In this document: in pieces, positions 45,540 to 53,870 of the stretch
Layout of the letters: every line of letters starts with the position of its first letter
How positions within the stretch are numbered: position 1 is the first letter of the stretch
DNA from: Paraburkholderia piptadeniae
Lineage (GTDB): Bacteria; Pseudomonadota; Gammaproteobacteria; Burkholderiales; Burkholderiaceae
Reading direction: 5' to 3'
Length of the DNA stretch: 64,000 bases
Assembly: GCF_900007165.1 (NCBI RefSeq)
Contig: NZ_CYGY02000115.1
Location: forward strand, 1 to 64,000
Notes under the pieces: model-generated
The model's input: only the letters and a program-made list of their open reading frames with translations
Told to the model about the DNA's origin: nothing
Databases searched by the model: none
Program-made: the position numbers and the translations under genes

Positions 45540-46391
45540 ATGAGCCTTGATGCGTTCCTTCAAATATTCGATGTGGACCATGGTCAGTGCGGTTTGCTCA
45601 CCGTCTATCACTATACAGGTGCGCGTAGGGTGTTAATCGACTGCGGTCATTCCGTCGATTTCAAAGGTGGTCCGTGGTATCCGGGCCGACATCTTCGCAA
45701 TTTGGGTGTGGACTATATCGATTTGTTGGTGTGCACCAACTACGACGAAGACCACGCGTCTGGCTTCCCCGATCTAGAACGTCAGGGCATTACGGTCGGC
45801 TGCATTCTGGGTAATCCGACCGTAGCACCGGAAACGATCGTCCATCTGAAAACAGCGGACGGCATGGGTAACGGCATACGGGCAATCGCCAACACGCTCG
45901 CGGTGCGTAGACAGATAGGATGGGCGCAAACCCCGCCGATCATACCCGGCGTGAACCTGACGTGGGCGTGGAATCCGTACCCCCACTTTGACGACGAGAA
46001 CAACCTGAGCTTGGTGGCGACCTTCAACATCATGGGGTTCAATTTCATGTTTCCGGGGGACATGGAGACCAAAGGATTCAACCACTTGTTGAATACGTGC
46101 CCGCCATTTCGCCAGACTGTCGCAGGAGTCCATGTGCTGGTAGCGGCGCACCATGGCAGGTCGAACGGCATTTGCACTGCGATGTTCGACACGCACGGCT
46201 GCAATCCGCAACTGGTTGTGATTTCCGACGACTATAAACAGTACGATACGCAGGAAACGACGAGCTACTACGCGCAGAAGGCGCGGGGTATACCTTGGTT
46301 CCGAGAACAGGGGCGGCGGTACGTTCTGACGACGCGTAGTGATAGTGAGATCAGGTTTTCCTTCCAAAACGGTCAGTGCACCGCATGGTGA
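45540..46391 (+). CDS. ComEC-type metallo-beta-lactamase-fold protein 2 (variant metal site)
   Basis: A 283-residue paralogue of the preceding protein. The motif reads CTNYDEDHASG: Asn67 replaces the first His while Asp69, Asp71 and His72 remain. FMFPGDMETKG and VLVAAHHGRSNG keep the later ligands. Whether it still binds two metals is uncertain; it may be a regulatory or less active subunit. GGGGGAG precedes the ATG by six bases. Together with the membrane protein this makes a three-gene cassette. Confidence 0.82.
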   Translation: MSLDAFLQIFDVDHGQCGLLTVYHYTGARRVLIDCGHSVDFKGGPWYPGRHLRNLGVDYIDLLVCTNYDEDHASGFPDLERQGITVGCILGNPTVAPETIVHLKTADGMGNGIRAIANTLAVRRQIGWAQTPPIIPGVNLTWAWNPYPHFDDENNLSLVATFNIMGFNFMFPGDMETKGFNHLLNTCPPFRQTVAGVHVLVAAHHGRSNGICTAMFDTHGCNPQLVVISDDYKQYDTQETTSYYAQKARGIPWFREQGRRYVLTTRSDSEIRFSFQNGQCTAW

Positions 46392-46486
46392 TGCAGGATG
46401 CGTAGACGTGTCCGGCAGCGACACTGTCCGCGTCCGCTGGACGTGGTCTGTTCACTCACACTTTCACGCTGACAAGTGGGCCGAAG

Positions 46487-46705
46487 ATGACGCCTTGCTA
46501 TGCCTGCACCGCGTTGATTGACACGGACTGCCATAAAGGCCCGCACCGGGACCTGAACGCGTTCAAAGGCGACCTGCCGTTGATAATCTATGCGCGGTTG
46601 GTCGGATGGGAGAGTTCGACGTACAAGTGCCGTGGGTGCAGTACGGTGCTGATCCGACCCAACTACAAGCACACGCCGAACGAAACATGGCGTCGCTATC
46701 AATGA
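46487..46705 (+). CDS. Small zinc-binding protein
   Basis: A 72-residue frame with two cysteine pairs: TPCYACTALIDTDC near the start and YKCRGCSTVL near residue 50, a plausible zinc ribbon. The ribosome site is weak. Neighbouring genes do not overlap, and homology is not recognised; real but unassigned. Confidence 0.5.
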   Translation: MTPCYACTALIDTDCHKGPHRDLNAFKGDLPLIIYARLVGWESSTYKCRGCSTVLIRPNYKHTPNETWRRYQ

Positions 46706-46761
46706 CCCTAGCGCCGTGACACCATCGATCCTATTGCAGAGAGTGGACTTGGGTGCTGTGT

Positions 46762-47205
46762 ATGGACAAGCCGAAGCATCGACACCACCGCCGCGAACTC
46801 CTTAGTCGGTACGGGCGCGTTACAAACTGGCACGCGAGTGTAACGGAGCGCGTGGACCGGCCACGCGGTTGTCCACCGGAGCGCGAAAGTCACTCATCGA
46901 TTCTGTTGGAAGGGGAGTTCACCGAACCGGTGCGTGATGTGACCCGGTTCTTGATCCAAGTCTCCCCGACAGCCAAGCCGGACATCGGCAATGCCAACGT
47001 GCCTAACGTCGGCGCGTTCATATCGATCAAACCCGAGTTACAGGGTGTCGTTGACATGACGGAGAGTCATTTTCAGGAGTTGTTAACGCTCGCCGCATCT
47101 GGTCGCTTGGCGTGGTGCCACGTCGCATTCACGGTGCCGTTTCGGCGGTCCGCGTTGATCGTCAGTATTGATTTCACGTCACGCCCGCCCGATGAAGAAG
47201 CGTAA
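46762..47205 (+). CDS. Hypothetical protein
   Basis: About 147 residues from ATG 46762 (GTG 46753 in frame). The N-terminal 45 residues are basic with several His/Arg; the rest, SSILLEGEFTEPVRDVTRFL to VAFTVPFRRSALIVSIDF, looks like a small alpha/beta fold of DUF type. No motif of known function. Last cargo gene before the integrase. Confidence 0.5.
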   Translation: MDKPKHRHHRRELLSRYGRVTNWHASVTERVDRPRGCPPERESHSSILLEGEFTEPVRDVTRFLIQVSPTAKPDIGNANVPNVGAFISIKPELQGVVDMTESHFQELLTLAASGRLAWCHVAFTVPFRRSALIVSIDFTSRPPDEEA

Positions 47206-47277
47206 GGGTTGAGCGGACTAATCGATCCACCGCGCGGGCGGGCGATGGACCGATAACCAATGCGGTTCCTGCTACGG

Positions 47278-48258
47278 TCAGCCGAGCTTCATTGCCAATT
47301 CGCCAGCGTCAATTGACACGTATCGTTGAAGCATGTTGGCGGTTGTGTGACCGGATATGGCGCGAAGTTCCAGAATCGACAGGCCCTGCTTTGCCAGCCT
47401 TGTCAGCGCATCGTGTCTGAGATCGTGGAACGTGAAGTTGGCGATGCCCGCCCGCGCAACCGCTCGTTCGTATGCCTGTTTAACCGCTTCCATGGAAACA
47501 GGGAAGACCCGTCCGTCAAGACTGCGCGGCAGTGCTTCCAGCATCGCGATGCAAGACCCGGACAACGGAATCCTTCGCGGCTGCCCGGCCTTTGTTACCT
47601 GTAGGGTCGCTGTTCGCCGTGGCAAGTCAACGTCCTTCCATGACAGTGCAAGGATTTCGCCGCGTCGTGCAGCGGTTTCGAGCGCGAAGATGACGACGGG
47701 CTTGATCCATGGGTTATGGCATTCGCCGCAAGCCGAGATCAGCGCGGTCCTTTCTGCTGCGGTCAACACGCGGTCACGGGCCTTGCCAGATCGTGGCTTT
47801 CTGATAAGGCTAACGGGATTGCTGGGAAGGTGAACGCCCCACTCGCGGATCGCTATGCTGAAAACGTGTCCAAGAAGCTGAAGTTCCCGCAGTGCGGTGC
47901 CGGATGAAACTTCTCCAAGTCGCGCATCCCGCCACGCCGCGACCATCTGCGGCGTTATAGAAGACAGTGCGTGCTTCGCAAGGCTGAGTTTCTTGAAACT
48001 TTCGATTCTGTAGGATTCGGCGCGGGTTCCGCGCTTGCCGGTGCTGACTTCCTTTGCGTATCGGTCAAGAAGTTCGCCCAAGGTCGTTTGGCGATCTTGG
48101 GGGCTGTCGATCCATTGCCCGGCATCGATGAGACGTTCTTGCTGTCTAGCCCACTTCTCCGCATCTTTCTTCAGGGTGAATGTCTTCGATTGGACCGGGT
48201 AGCCTTGCCGTTTGACGATTGCTTGCCAGCGGTCGTTACGTTGTCGAATGGTTGCCAT
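47278..48258 (-). CDS. Tyrosine integrase of island 1
   Basis: A 326-residue phage-type integrase from ATG 48258 (GGAG seven bases upstream); the longer frame to 48312 lacks a site. An arm-binding N-terminus (MATIRQRNDRWQAIVKRQGY) leads to a core-binding domain, then catalytic Arg in ALETAARRGEILAL, His-x-x-Arg in FHDLRHDAL, His in ISGHTTANML and Tyr in LQRYVSID. The gene begins about 100 bp from the 36-bp repeat, so this protein almost certainly recombined the tRNA site. Confidence 0.95.
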   Translation of the reverse strand: MATIRQRNDRWQAIVKRQGYPVQSKTFTLKKDAEKWARQQERLIDAGQWIDSPQDRQTTLGELLDRYAKEVSTGKRGTRAESYRIESFKKLSLAKHALSSITPQMVAAWRDARLGEVSSGTALRELQLLGHVFSIAIREWGVHLPSNPVSLIRKPRSGKARDRVLTAAERTALISACGECHNPWIKPVVIFALETAARRGEILALSWKDVDLPRRTATLQVTKAGQPRRIPLSGSCIAMLEALPRSLDGRVFPVSMEAVKQAYERAVARAGIANFTFHDLRHDALTRLAKQGLSILELRAISGHTTANMLQRYVSIDAGELAMKLG

Positions 48259-48357
48259 CACTTCTCCAAGGGTGACAGCAGGGTGACAAGCCAGTCCAAC
48301 GAACGGGGGCATGTAATGCTAACCCCTTGAATTACAAGATCGTTTGCACGGTTAGGA

Positions 48358-48420
<63 letters not shown>

Positions 48421-48453
48421 ACGAATTATCCTGACGATTCCTTTGTTATCCGC

Positions 48454-48488
48454 AAACCCCGCAGCCAGCAAGGCTCGCGGGGTTTTTT
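48454..48488 (+). terminator. Terminator after the displaced tRNA 3' end
   Basis: AAACCCCGC (48454-48462) pairs with GCGGGGTTT (48477-48485), followed by TTT. It may be the native tRNA-Ala terminator or belong to island 2. Confidence 0.9.
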
Positions 48489-48596
48489 ATCGCCTATACT
48501 ATCCTGTAGTCTACCGAACAAATCCGGGGGCAAGTGGGGGCAATAATTGGGATAACTCACGCGCTTCCGCAGACACTTGCCCCCAGGAGGCACGCC

Positions 48597-49808
48597 ATGC
48601 CCCTTACCGATGCCGCTGTCCGGAATGCCAAGCCCGGCGAGAAGCCGACCCGCCTGTTTGACGGCGGCGGCCTGTACTTGGAAATCTCGACCGCCGGGGG
48701 CAAGTGGTGGCGGTTGAAGTACCGATTCAACGGAAAGGAAAAGCGCATCTCCCTCGGCGTCTACCCGGCAATCGGTCTGAAAGACGCCCGCGAGCGGCGG
48801 GACAAGGCCAAAAAGGAGCTGGCAAAGGGCGTTGATCCGGGCGAAGCGAGGAAAGCCCAAAAGGCGGCGACCCTCGACCGGGCCGCCAACTCGTTCGAAG
48901 TCATCGCGCGCGAGTGGTTTGCTCGGCAAAAGCCCGGCTGGGCTTCCGGCCATGCCGACAAGATTATTCAACGGCTCGAGAAAGATGTTTTCCCCTGGCT
49001 CGGCGGACGCCCCGTTGCCGAAATCGCTGCCCCCGAATTGTTGACCGTGCTGCGCCGCATCGAGGAGCGCGGCGCACACGACACGGCCCACCGGGCGCTG
49101 CAGAACTGCGGGCAGGTATTCCGGTATGCCGTAGCGACGGGCCGCGCCGAACGCGATCCTTCCGGTGACCTCCGGGGCGCGCTCCCCCCGGTCAAACACG
49201 AACACTATGCCGCCATCACCGATCCGGTGAAGATGGGGGAATTGCTGCGCGCGATCGACGGGTTCCAGGGGACCTTCATCGTCAAGTGCGCCTTATTGCT
49301 GGCCCCAATGCTGTTCGTCAGGCCCGGCGAACTGCGCCTCGCAGAATGGTCGGGGTTCAACCTCGAAAAAGCTGAATGGCGCTACCTCGTGACCAAGACC
49401 AAGACGGAGCACCTGGTTCCGCTTCCCACGCAGGCGGTAGCCATCCTGCGCGAACTGCATGCGCTGACGGGGCAGCGGCAACACGTCTTTCCCGGGCGCG
49501 ATCCCCACAAGCCCATGAGTGGCGCTGCAATCAACGCCGCGCTGCGGCGCATGGGGTACGACACCAGGACAGAAATCACCGGCCACGGTTTTCGGGCAAT
49601 GGCACGGACCATCCTGCATGAAGAACTGCAGGTCAAGCCCGAAGTAATCGAGCATCAGTTGGCCCACCGGGTACCCGACACCCTGGGCACCGCCTATAAC
49701 CGAACGAAGTTCCTCAAAGAACGCCGGACTATGATGCAGCAATGGGCGGATTATCTCGTCTGCATGAAACAAGGGGCGCAGGTCATCCCTCTCCCCGCCC
49801 AAGGGTGA
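48597..49808 (+). CDS. P4-type tyrosine integrase
   Basis: A 403-residue integrase from ATG 48597 with AGGAGG at ideal spacing. The N-terminal DUF4102 arm-binding domain (LTDAAVRNAK, LFDGGGLYLEI, ISLGVYPAIGLKDARE) is typical of P4-family island integrases. Catalytic residues: Arg in FVRPGELRLAEW, His-x-x-Arg in GHGFRAMART, His in HQLAHRVPD and Tyr in GTAYNRTKFL. Next to a tRNA 3' end, it marks the left end of a second island. It is only distantly related to the integrase at 47278. Confidence 0.96.
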   Translation: MPLTDAAVRNAKPGEKPTRLFDGGGLYLEISTAGGKWWRLKYRFNGKEKRISLGVYPAIGLKDARERRDKAKKELAKGVDPGEARKAQKAATLDRAANSFEVIAREWFARQKPGWASGHADKIIQRLEKDVFPWLGGRPVAEIAAPELLTVLRRIEERGAHDTAHRALQNCGQVFRYAVATGRAERDPSGDLRGALPPVKHEHYAAITDPVKMGELLRAIDGFQGTFIVKCALLLAPMLFVRPGELRLAEWSGFNLEKAEWRYLVTKTKTEHLVPLPTQAVAILRELHALTGQRQHVFPGRDPHKPMSGAAINAALRRMGYDTRTEITGHGFRAMARTILHEELQVKPEVIEHQLAHRVPDTLGTAYNRTKFLKERRTMMQQWADYLVCMKQGAQVIPLPAQG

Positions 49809-50130
49809 TCCGTCGGCGCTGGAGAACATTGAGGGGCACTTTTTTGATTACGGGGATCATCGCGCGCGGAGGCTCCGCTCGCTCGAGTAGTTATATGCAC
49901 ACCGTTTAGCAAAACGCCGTTGCGAGCACCATCGCTTGCTACGCTGAGCTTGACGACCACAGATTGGCCGATCGCACAGCAGATCAGTGCGCCCTCTATC
50001 AAACGAGTCGCCGAGTTATTCGGCGACGACCGGCAAGTTTGCGGCAGCGTTGATGTCCTTGAAAATGCTTCCGCTAGTCTGGGATATGGAGGAAAATCCG
50101 GCAGCAATATTAAGACAATATAGACCGACC
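49809..50130. other. Intergenic leader of the DUF499 gene
   Basis: A 322-bp gap. The frame of the downstream gene is open back to 49987, but family homology begins only after 50131. The stretch is moderately AT-rich near its end (GGCAGCAATATTAAG) and may hold the operon promoter. I recognise nothing else. Confidence 0.4.
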
Positions 50131-53100
50131 ATGACCCTCAATGCCCAATGCATACCCCGTCAGAGCGTTTTCGATCGCAATCGGCGCGACATCGTCTTGG
50201 ATTTGTCCGATTTTCTGGAAGGTAAGATCGATGGCGAAAAGTTCTTTGAGGAGAATTTCATCACCGGGGGGATGAAAACGCTGTTCGAGAAAACTTTCGC
50301 CCGATTGGAGAATCATGGCGATCAGGCCAGCACCTTCCTTCTGACTCAGTCGATGGGCGGCGGTAAGACACATAACATGATTGCCCTCGGCCTACTCGCC
50401 AAGTACCCGGCCTTGCGGCAGAAGGTGCTTGGTAAGAGTGCTATCGGCCAGAAAGTGGGGGGCGTTAGGGTCATCGGCTTTCACGGTCGGCAGACCGATG
50501 CCCGTTTTGGCATCTGGGGTGAACTGGCCGAGCAGCTCGGTAAGAAGGACGCTCTCAAAGATTACTACCAGCCGCTTCAGGCTCCCGGTCAAAGTGCTTG
50601 GATTAATTTGCTAAAGGGCGAGCCGACGCTGATTTTCCTCGATGAATTGCCGCCCTATCTTGAAGCGGTGCAGGCCAAGTCGATTGGCTCGACAACGCTA
50701 TCCACGGTGACCGCAACCGCGATCTCTAACCTTCTGGTAGCCGTCAACAAAGCTGAACTGTCGAACGTTTGCGTGGTTATCGCCGACCTCACTGCCTCTT
50801 GGCAGGCCGGTGGAGCGATGCTAAACGCTGCGCTGGACAATCTAAGGAACGAGACCAGCCGTTCTGCGTTGCGCATCGAACCGGTATCGTCGCAGGGCGA
50901 AGAGCTGTACCACATCCTTCGCACCCGCCTGTTTCAAACCCTGCCCGACGAATCCATCCGCAGCAAGGTGGCCAACGACTACGCTGCCGCCGTCAAGGCG
51001 GCGCGGGAAATGGATGTCACGAATCACTCACCTGATTCCTTTGCGGCGCAGTTGGCGGAGTCGTATCCCTTTCACTTCGGGCTGCGTGACCTCTATGCGC
51101 GTTTCAAGGAAAACCCCGGTTTCCAACAGACCCGGGGACTGATTCGGCTCATGCGCATGGTCGTCTCCAATTTGTGGGAGACGGGGCGGGCCGACAAGCT
51201 GCATCTGATCCACCCCTACGATCTCGATCTCAACGACGACGAAATCGTCTCGGAAATTCGCTCGATCAACCCCACGCTTACCGAGGCGATCAGTCACGAC
51301 ATCGCGAATCACGGGCATTCCGTCGCCGAAGAAATCGATTCGAAATACGGCGGCACTGATGCGCAAGATGTGTCCAAACTCTTGCTTGTTGCCAGCTTGG
51401 CCAGCGTGCCCAACGCGACGCACGGTCTGCGCCAGAACGACATTATGGCGTTCCTTTGTGCGCCTGGACGTGACATTTCCAAAATCAAAAAGGAGATCGT
51501 CGATTACCTGCCCACACAAGCATGGTACTTGCATCCGAGCAACGATGGGCGGCTGTTCTACAAGGACATCCAGAACCTTGCCGCCAAGCTGCACTCCACG
51601 GCCAAGCAGTACAACCAGCAGACCTGCCTCAAGGAACTCCGCGCCTACTTGGAGGGATTGTTCCAACCAAGCGTACGCGACTGTTACCAGCGTACAGAAA
51701 TGCTTGCCGCGATCGACGAAGTTCGCCTGGAATCCGACAAAACGACATTACTGCTGGTCCAGCCCGCAAGTGACGTCGACGTCACCTCCAGGCTACCCAA
51801 GGAGTGGGTCAAGTTTCACGCCGATCAGGAGTTCAAGAACCGTGCGCTATATCTCACCGGATCGCAGGAAACGCTCATCCATGTTCTGGAGCAAGCGGCT
51901 CAGTATAAAGCTATCAACAGCATTCTTACCGAAATGACCGATGAAGGGGTGGCTACGCGCGACCCACAGCGGCAGCAGGCCGACCAGAATCTCGACCAGA
52001 TCACACTGCGTCTGCGCTCCGCGATTCAGGAAACGTTCACCACGCTCGTTTATCCGAGCATGGGCCAACTTCGAAGCACCGATTGCCGCATCCATTTTCA
52101 GAACAACCAGTTTGACGGCGAAAAACTGGTTCGCGACACGCTGACCAACGCGAGGAAGTTTGAAACCGACACTGGCACCGACGCCTTCCGGCGCAAGTGC
52201 GAAGACCGTCTATTTCAGGGGCAAAAGACAGCGAAGTGGAGTGAAATTAAGCGCCGTGCAGCGATGAACGACGCTTGGCCGCTGCACCGGCCTGACGCCC
52301 TCGACGCACTTAAGGCGAAGGCCATTAACGAGGGCCACTGGCACGACCTGGGCGACTCCGTCGAAAAGGGGCCCTTCCCGCCGCCCAAGACGGAAGTGCA
52401 AGTGCGGCTCCTCTCTCGTGACGACAAGACAGGGGAAGCCTTCCTTAAGATTACTCCGCTCCATGGCGACGTCGTCCATTACGAAATCGGCAACGCCCAG
52501 CCTACCACCGGATCGCTCAAGGTGGGCGAGGCCGAAGGCGGCTACAACAACTTCCGCACACGCGAACTGAAGCTTACTTTCCTTTGCGTCGATTCTGCGG
52601 GCAAGCACGAGACCGGCGATTCCGTTGTTTGGAAAAACACGCTGGCGACCAAGTATCGCGTCTTCCAGCAGAGCGAAGACTGGCAGGTGGAGTTGCACGC
52701 CGTGCCGCGTGGCCATTTGCGCTATACCACCAACGGTGCTGATCCACTCACCAGCGGCGGCGCATATGACGCCCCCTTCACACTGCCTGCCGAATGCCGT
52801 TTTGTATTAGCCGTGGCGGAAGATGGCGACATTCGCTCGGCGGTGGAAAAGATTGATGTCAACGAATACCGGACCAAGAAAGTCGCGGTCGACGCCGCCA
52901 AGCCGGTTCTGTGGTCGCGTCCACACCGGAATCTCACGGCCGCCGCAGCGTTCAGCTTTCTCGATCTGCTCGAAAAGCATCAAGGGGAAGGGAGGGAGGT
53001 AGTAGTCGATGTCGCTAGTAACGACACTGACATCAGTCTCTCGTTCATCGCTGGAGAAAACGAGCCGGTCGCAGGCACCCGCTTGCGGGAGGTCGTAGCA

Positions 53101-53235
53101 AAAATGCAGGAGATCGTTGGTGGTAGCCAGGTTACAGTCAGCGTTACCGGCATTCGGTTCGAGCGTGGACAGCACCTGCTCGACTGGATAGCCGCCATCC
53201 GCAGCAGCCTGAACCCGGGTGAGGTCGGCCAATAA
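50131..53235 (+). CDS. DUF499-domain AAA-type ATPase (defence system)
   Basis: A 1034-residue protein from ATG 50131; homologues begin a few residues before CIPRQSVFDRNRRDIVLDLS, so the longer frame is not used. The P-loop LTQSMGGGKTHNM (about 73-82) and Walker B LIFLDELPPY (about 168) are clear. RVIGFHGRQTD and RGLIRLMRMVVSNLWETG are typical of COG1483/DUF499. The C-terminal third is beta-rich (ATTNGADPL-like YTTNGADPLTSGG). It starts a tight four-gene operon with the DUF3780, DUF1156 and SNF2 genes. Probably the ATP-driven sensor or loader. Confidence 0.9.
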   Translation: MTLNAQCIPRQSVFDRNRRDIVLDLSDFLEGKIDGEKFFEENFITGGMKTLFEKTFARLENHGDQASTFLLTQSMGGGKTHNMIALGLLAKYPALRQKVLGKSAIGQKVGGVRVIGFHGRQTDARFGIWGELAEQLGKKDALKDYYQPLQAPGQSAWINLLKGEPTLIFLDELPPYLEAVQAKSIGSTTLSTVTATAISNLLVAVNKAELSNVCVVIADLTASWQAGGAMLNAALDNLRNETSRSALRIEPVSSQGEELYHILRTRLFQTLPDESIRSKVANDYAAAVKAAREMDVTNHSPDSFAAQLAESYPFHFGLRDLYARFKENPGFQQTRGLIRLMRMVVSNLWETGRADKLHLIHPYDLDLNDDEIVSEIRSINPTLTEAISHDIANHGHSVAEEIDSKYGGTDAQDVSKLLLVASLASVPNATHGLRQNDIMAFLCAPGRDISKIKKEIVDYLPTQAWYLHPSNDGRLFYKDIQNLAAKLHSTAKQYNQQTCLKELRAYLEGLFQPSVRDCYQRTEMLAAIDEVRLESDKTTLLLVQPASDVDVTSRLPKEWVKFHADQEFKNRALYLTGSQETLIHVLEQAAQYKAINSILTEMTDEGVATRDPQRQQADQNLDQITLRLRSAIQETFTTLVYPSMGQLRSTDCRIHFQNNQFDGEKLVRDTLTNARKFETDTGTDAFRRKCEDRLFQGQKTAKWSEIKRRAAMNDAWPLHRPDALDALKAKAINEGHWHDLGDSVEKGPFPPPKTEVQVRLLSRDDKTGEAFLKITPLHGDVVHYEIGNAQPTTGSLKVGEAEGGYNNFRTRELKLTFLCVDSAGKHETGDSVVWKNTLATKYRVFQQSEDWQVELHAVPRGHLRYTTNGADPLTSGGAYDAPFTLPAECRFVLAVAEDGDIRSAVEKIDVNEYRTKKVAVDAAKPVLWSRPHRNLTAAAAFSFLDLLEKHQGEGREVVVDVASNDTDISLSFIAGENEPVAGTRLREVVAKMQEIVGGSQVTVSVTGIRFERGQHLLDWIAAIRSSLNPGEVGQ

Positions 53236-53855
53236 TGGCCCGGGCCAGAAATCCGTCAATCAGAAAGCCAGCCGTGCTGGGCTTCGGCTTTCAGCCCGCG
53301 CTTTCGGAGCATTACTTCCTACTGACCCTGCCACGCAGCAAGGCCGAAAGTGCAGACGTCACGCTCTCCGAACATTTTGAATGGTTCGAGCCTACTGAGG
53401 AAGTGCCGATCCCCGTGCCACTCAATGCTACTAATGCACACTTACGCGTCCTCCTGCGCCGGGGGGTTTGGAACTTGATCGCCGAGGATGTGAAGGCCGA
53501 GTTCAACCGCCGTTTGCGTATCTATGGGCACAAGACAGCCAAGTGGCCTCAGGAGGGGCAGATACCCATCGACCGAACCCTTGGCAAGGAGCTTTGCGTG
53601 CTGGCGTGGGCAGTGGAGGAATGCGACCCAGCACTGATTCCGGTCGCTATTCGCAACTGGCTGGGACTGGTACCTGAAGAGCGCTGGTGGTTGTACACCA
53701 TGACGAACGCCGCTACCGGTCACGCTCTGACCGGACGAGGTAAGGGCTGGCGCAAGGCGCTGCGTTACGCGCTCACTGAGAATCCGGTGTCAGAAGGCTT
53801 GATTCAGCGCCGCCTGGCGGAATTCGAGCTGACGCCCAGTGCTAAAAAAAGTTAA
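53235..53855 (+). CDS. DUF3780 protein (defence system)
   Basis: A 206-residue protein whose ATG overlaps the DUF499 stop by one base (TAATG). VLGFGFQPALSEHYFLLTLP, HFEWFEPTEEVP, RRGVWNLIAEDVKAEFNRRL, RTLGKELCVLAWAVEEC and LGLVPEERWWLYTMTNAATG match DUF3780, a family seen almost only next to DUF499 and DUF1156. No catalytic motif is evident; it probably bridges subunits. Confidence 0.85.
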   Translation: MARARNPSIRKPAVLGFGFQPALSEHYFLLTLPRSKAESADVTLSEHFEWFEPTEEVPIPVPLNATNAHLRVLLRRGVWNLIAEDVKAEFNRRLRIYGHKTAKWPQEGQIPIDRTLGKELCVLAWAVEECDPALIPVAIRNWLGLVPEERWWLYTMTNAATGHALTGRGKGWRKALRYALTENPVSEGLIQRRLAEFELTPSAKKS

Positions 53856-53870
53856 GCGAACAGAACGACC

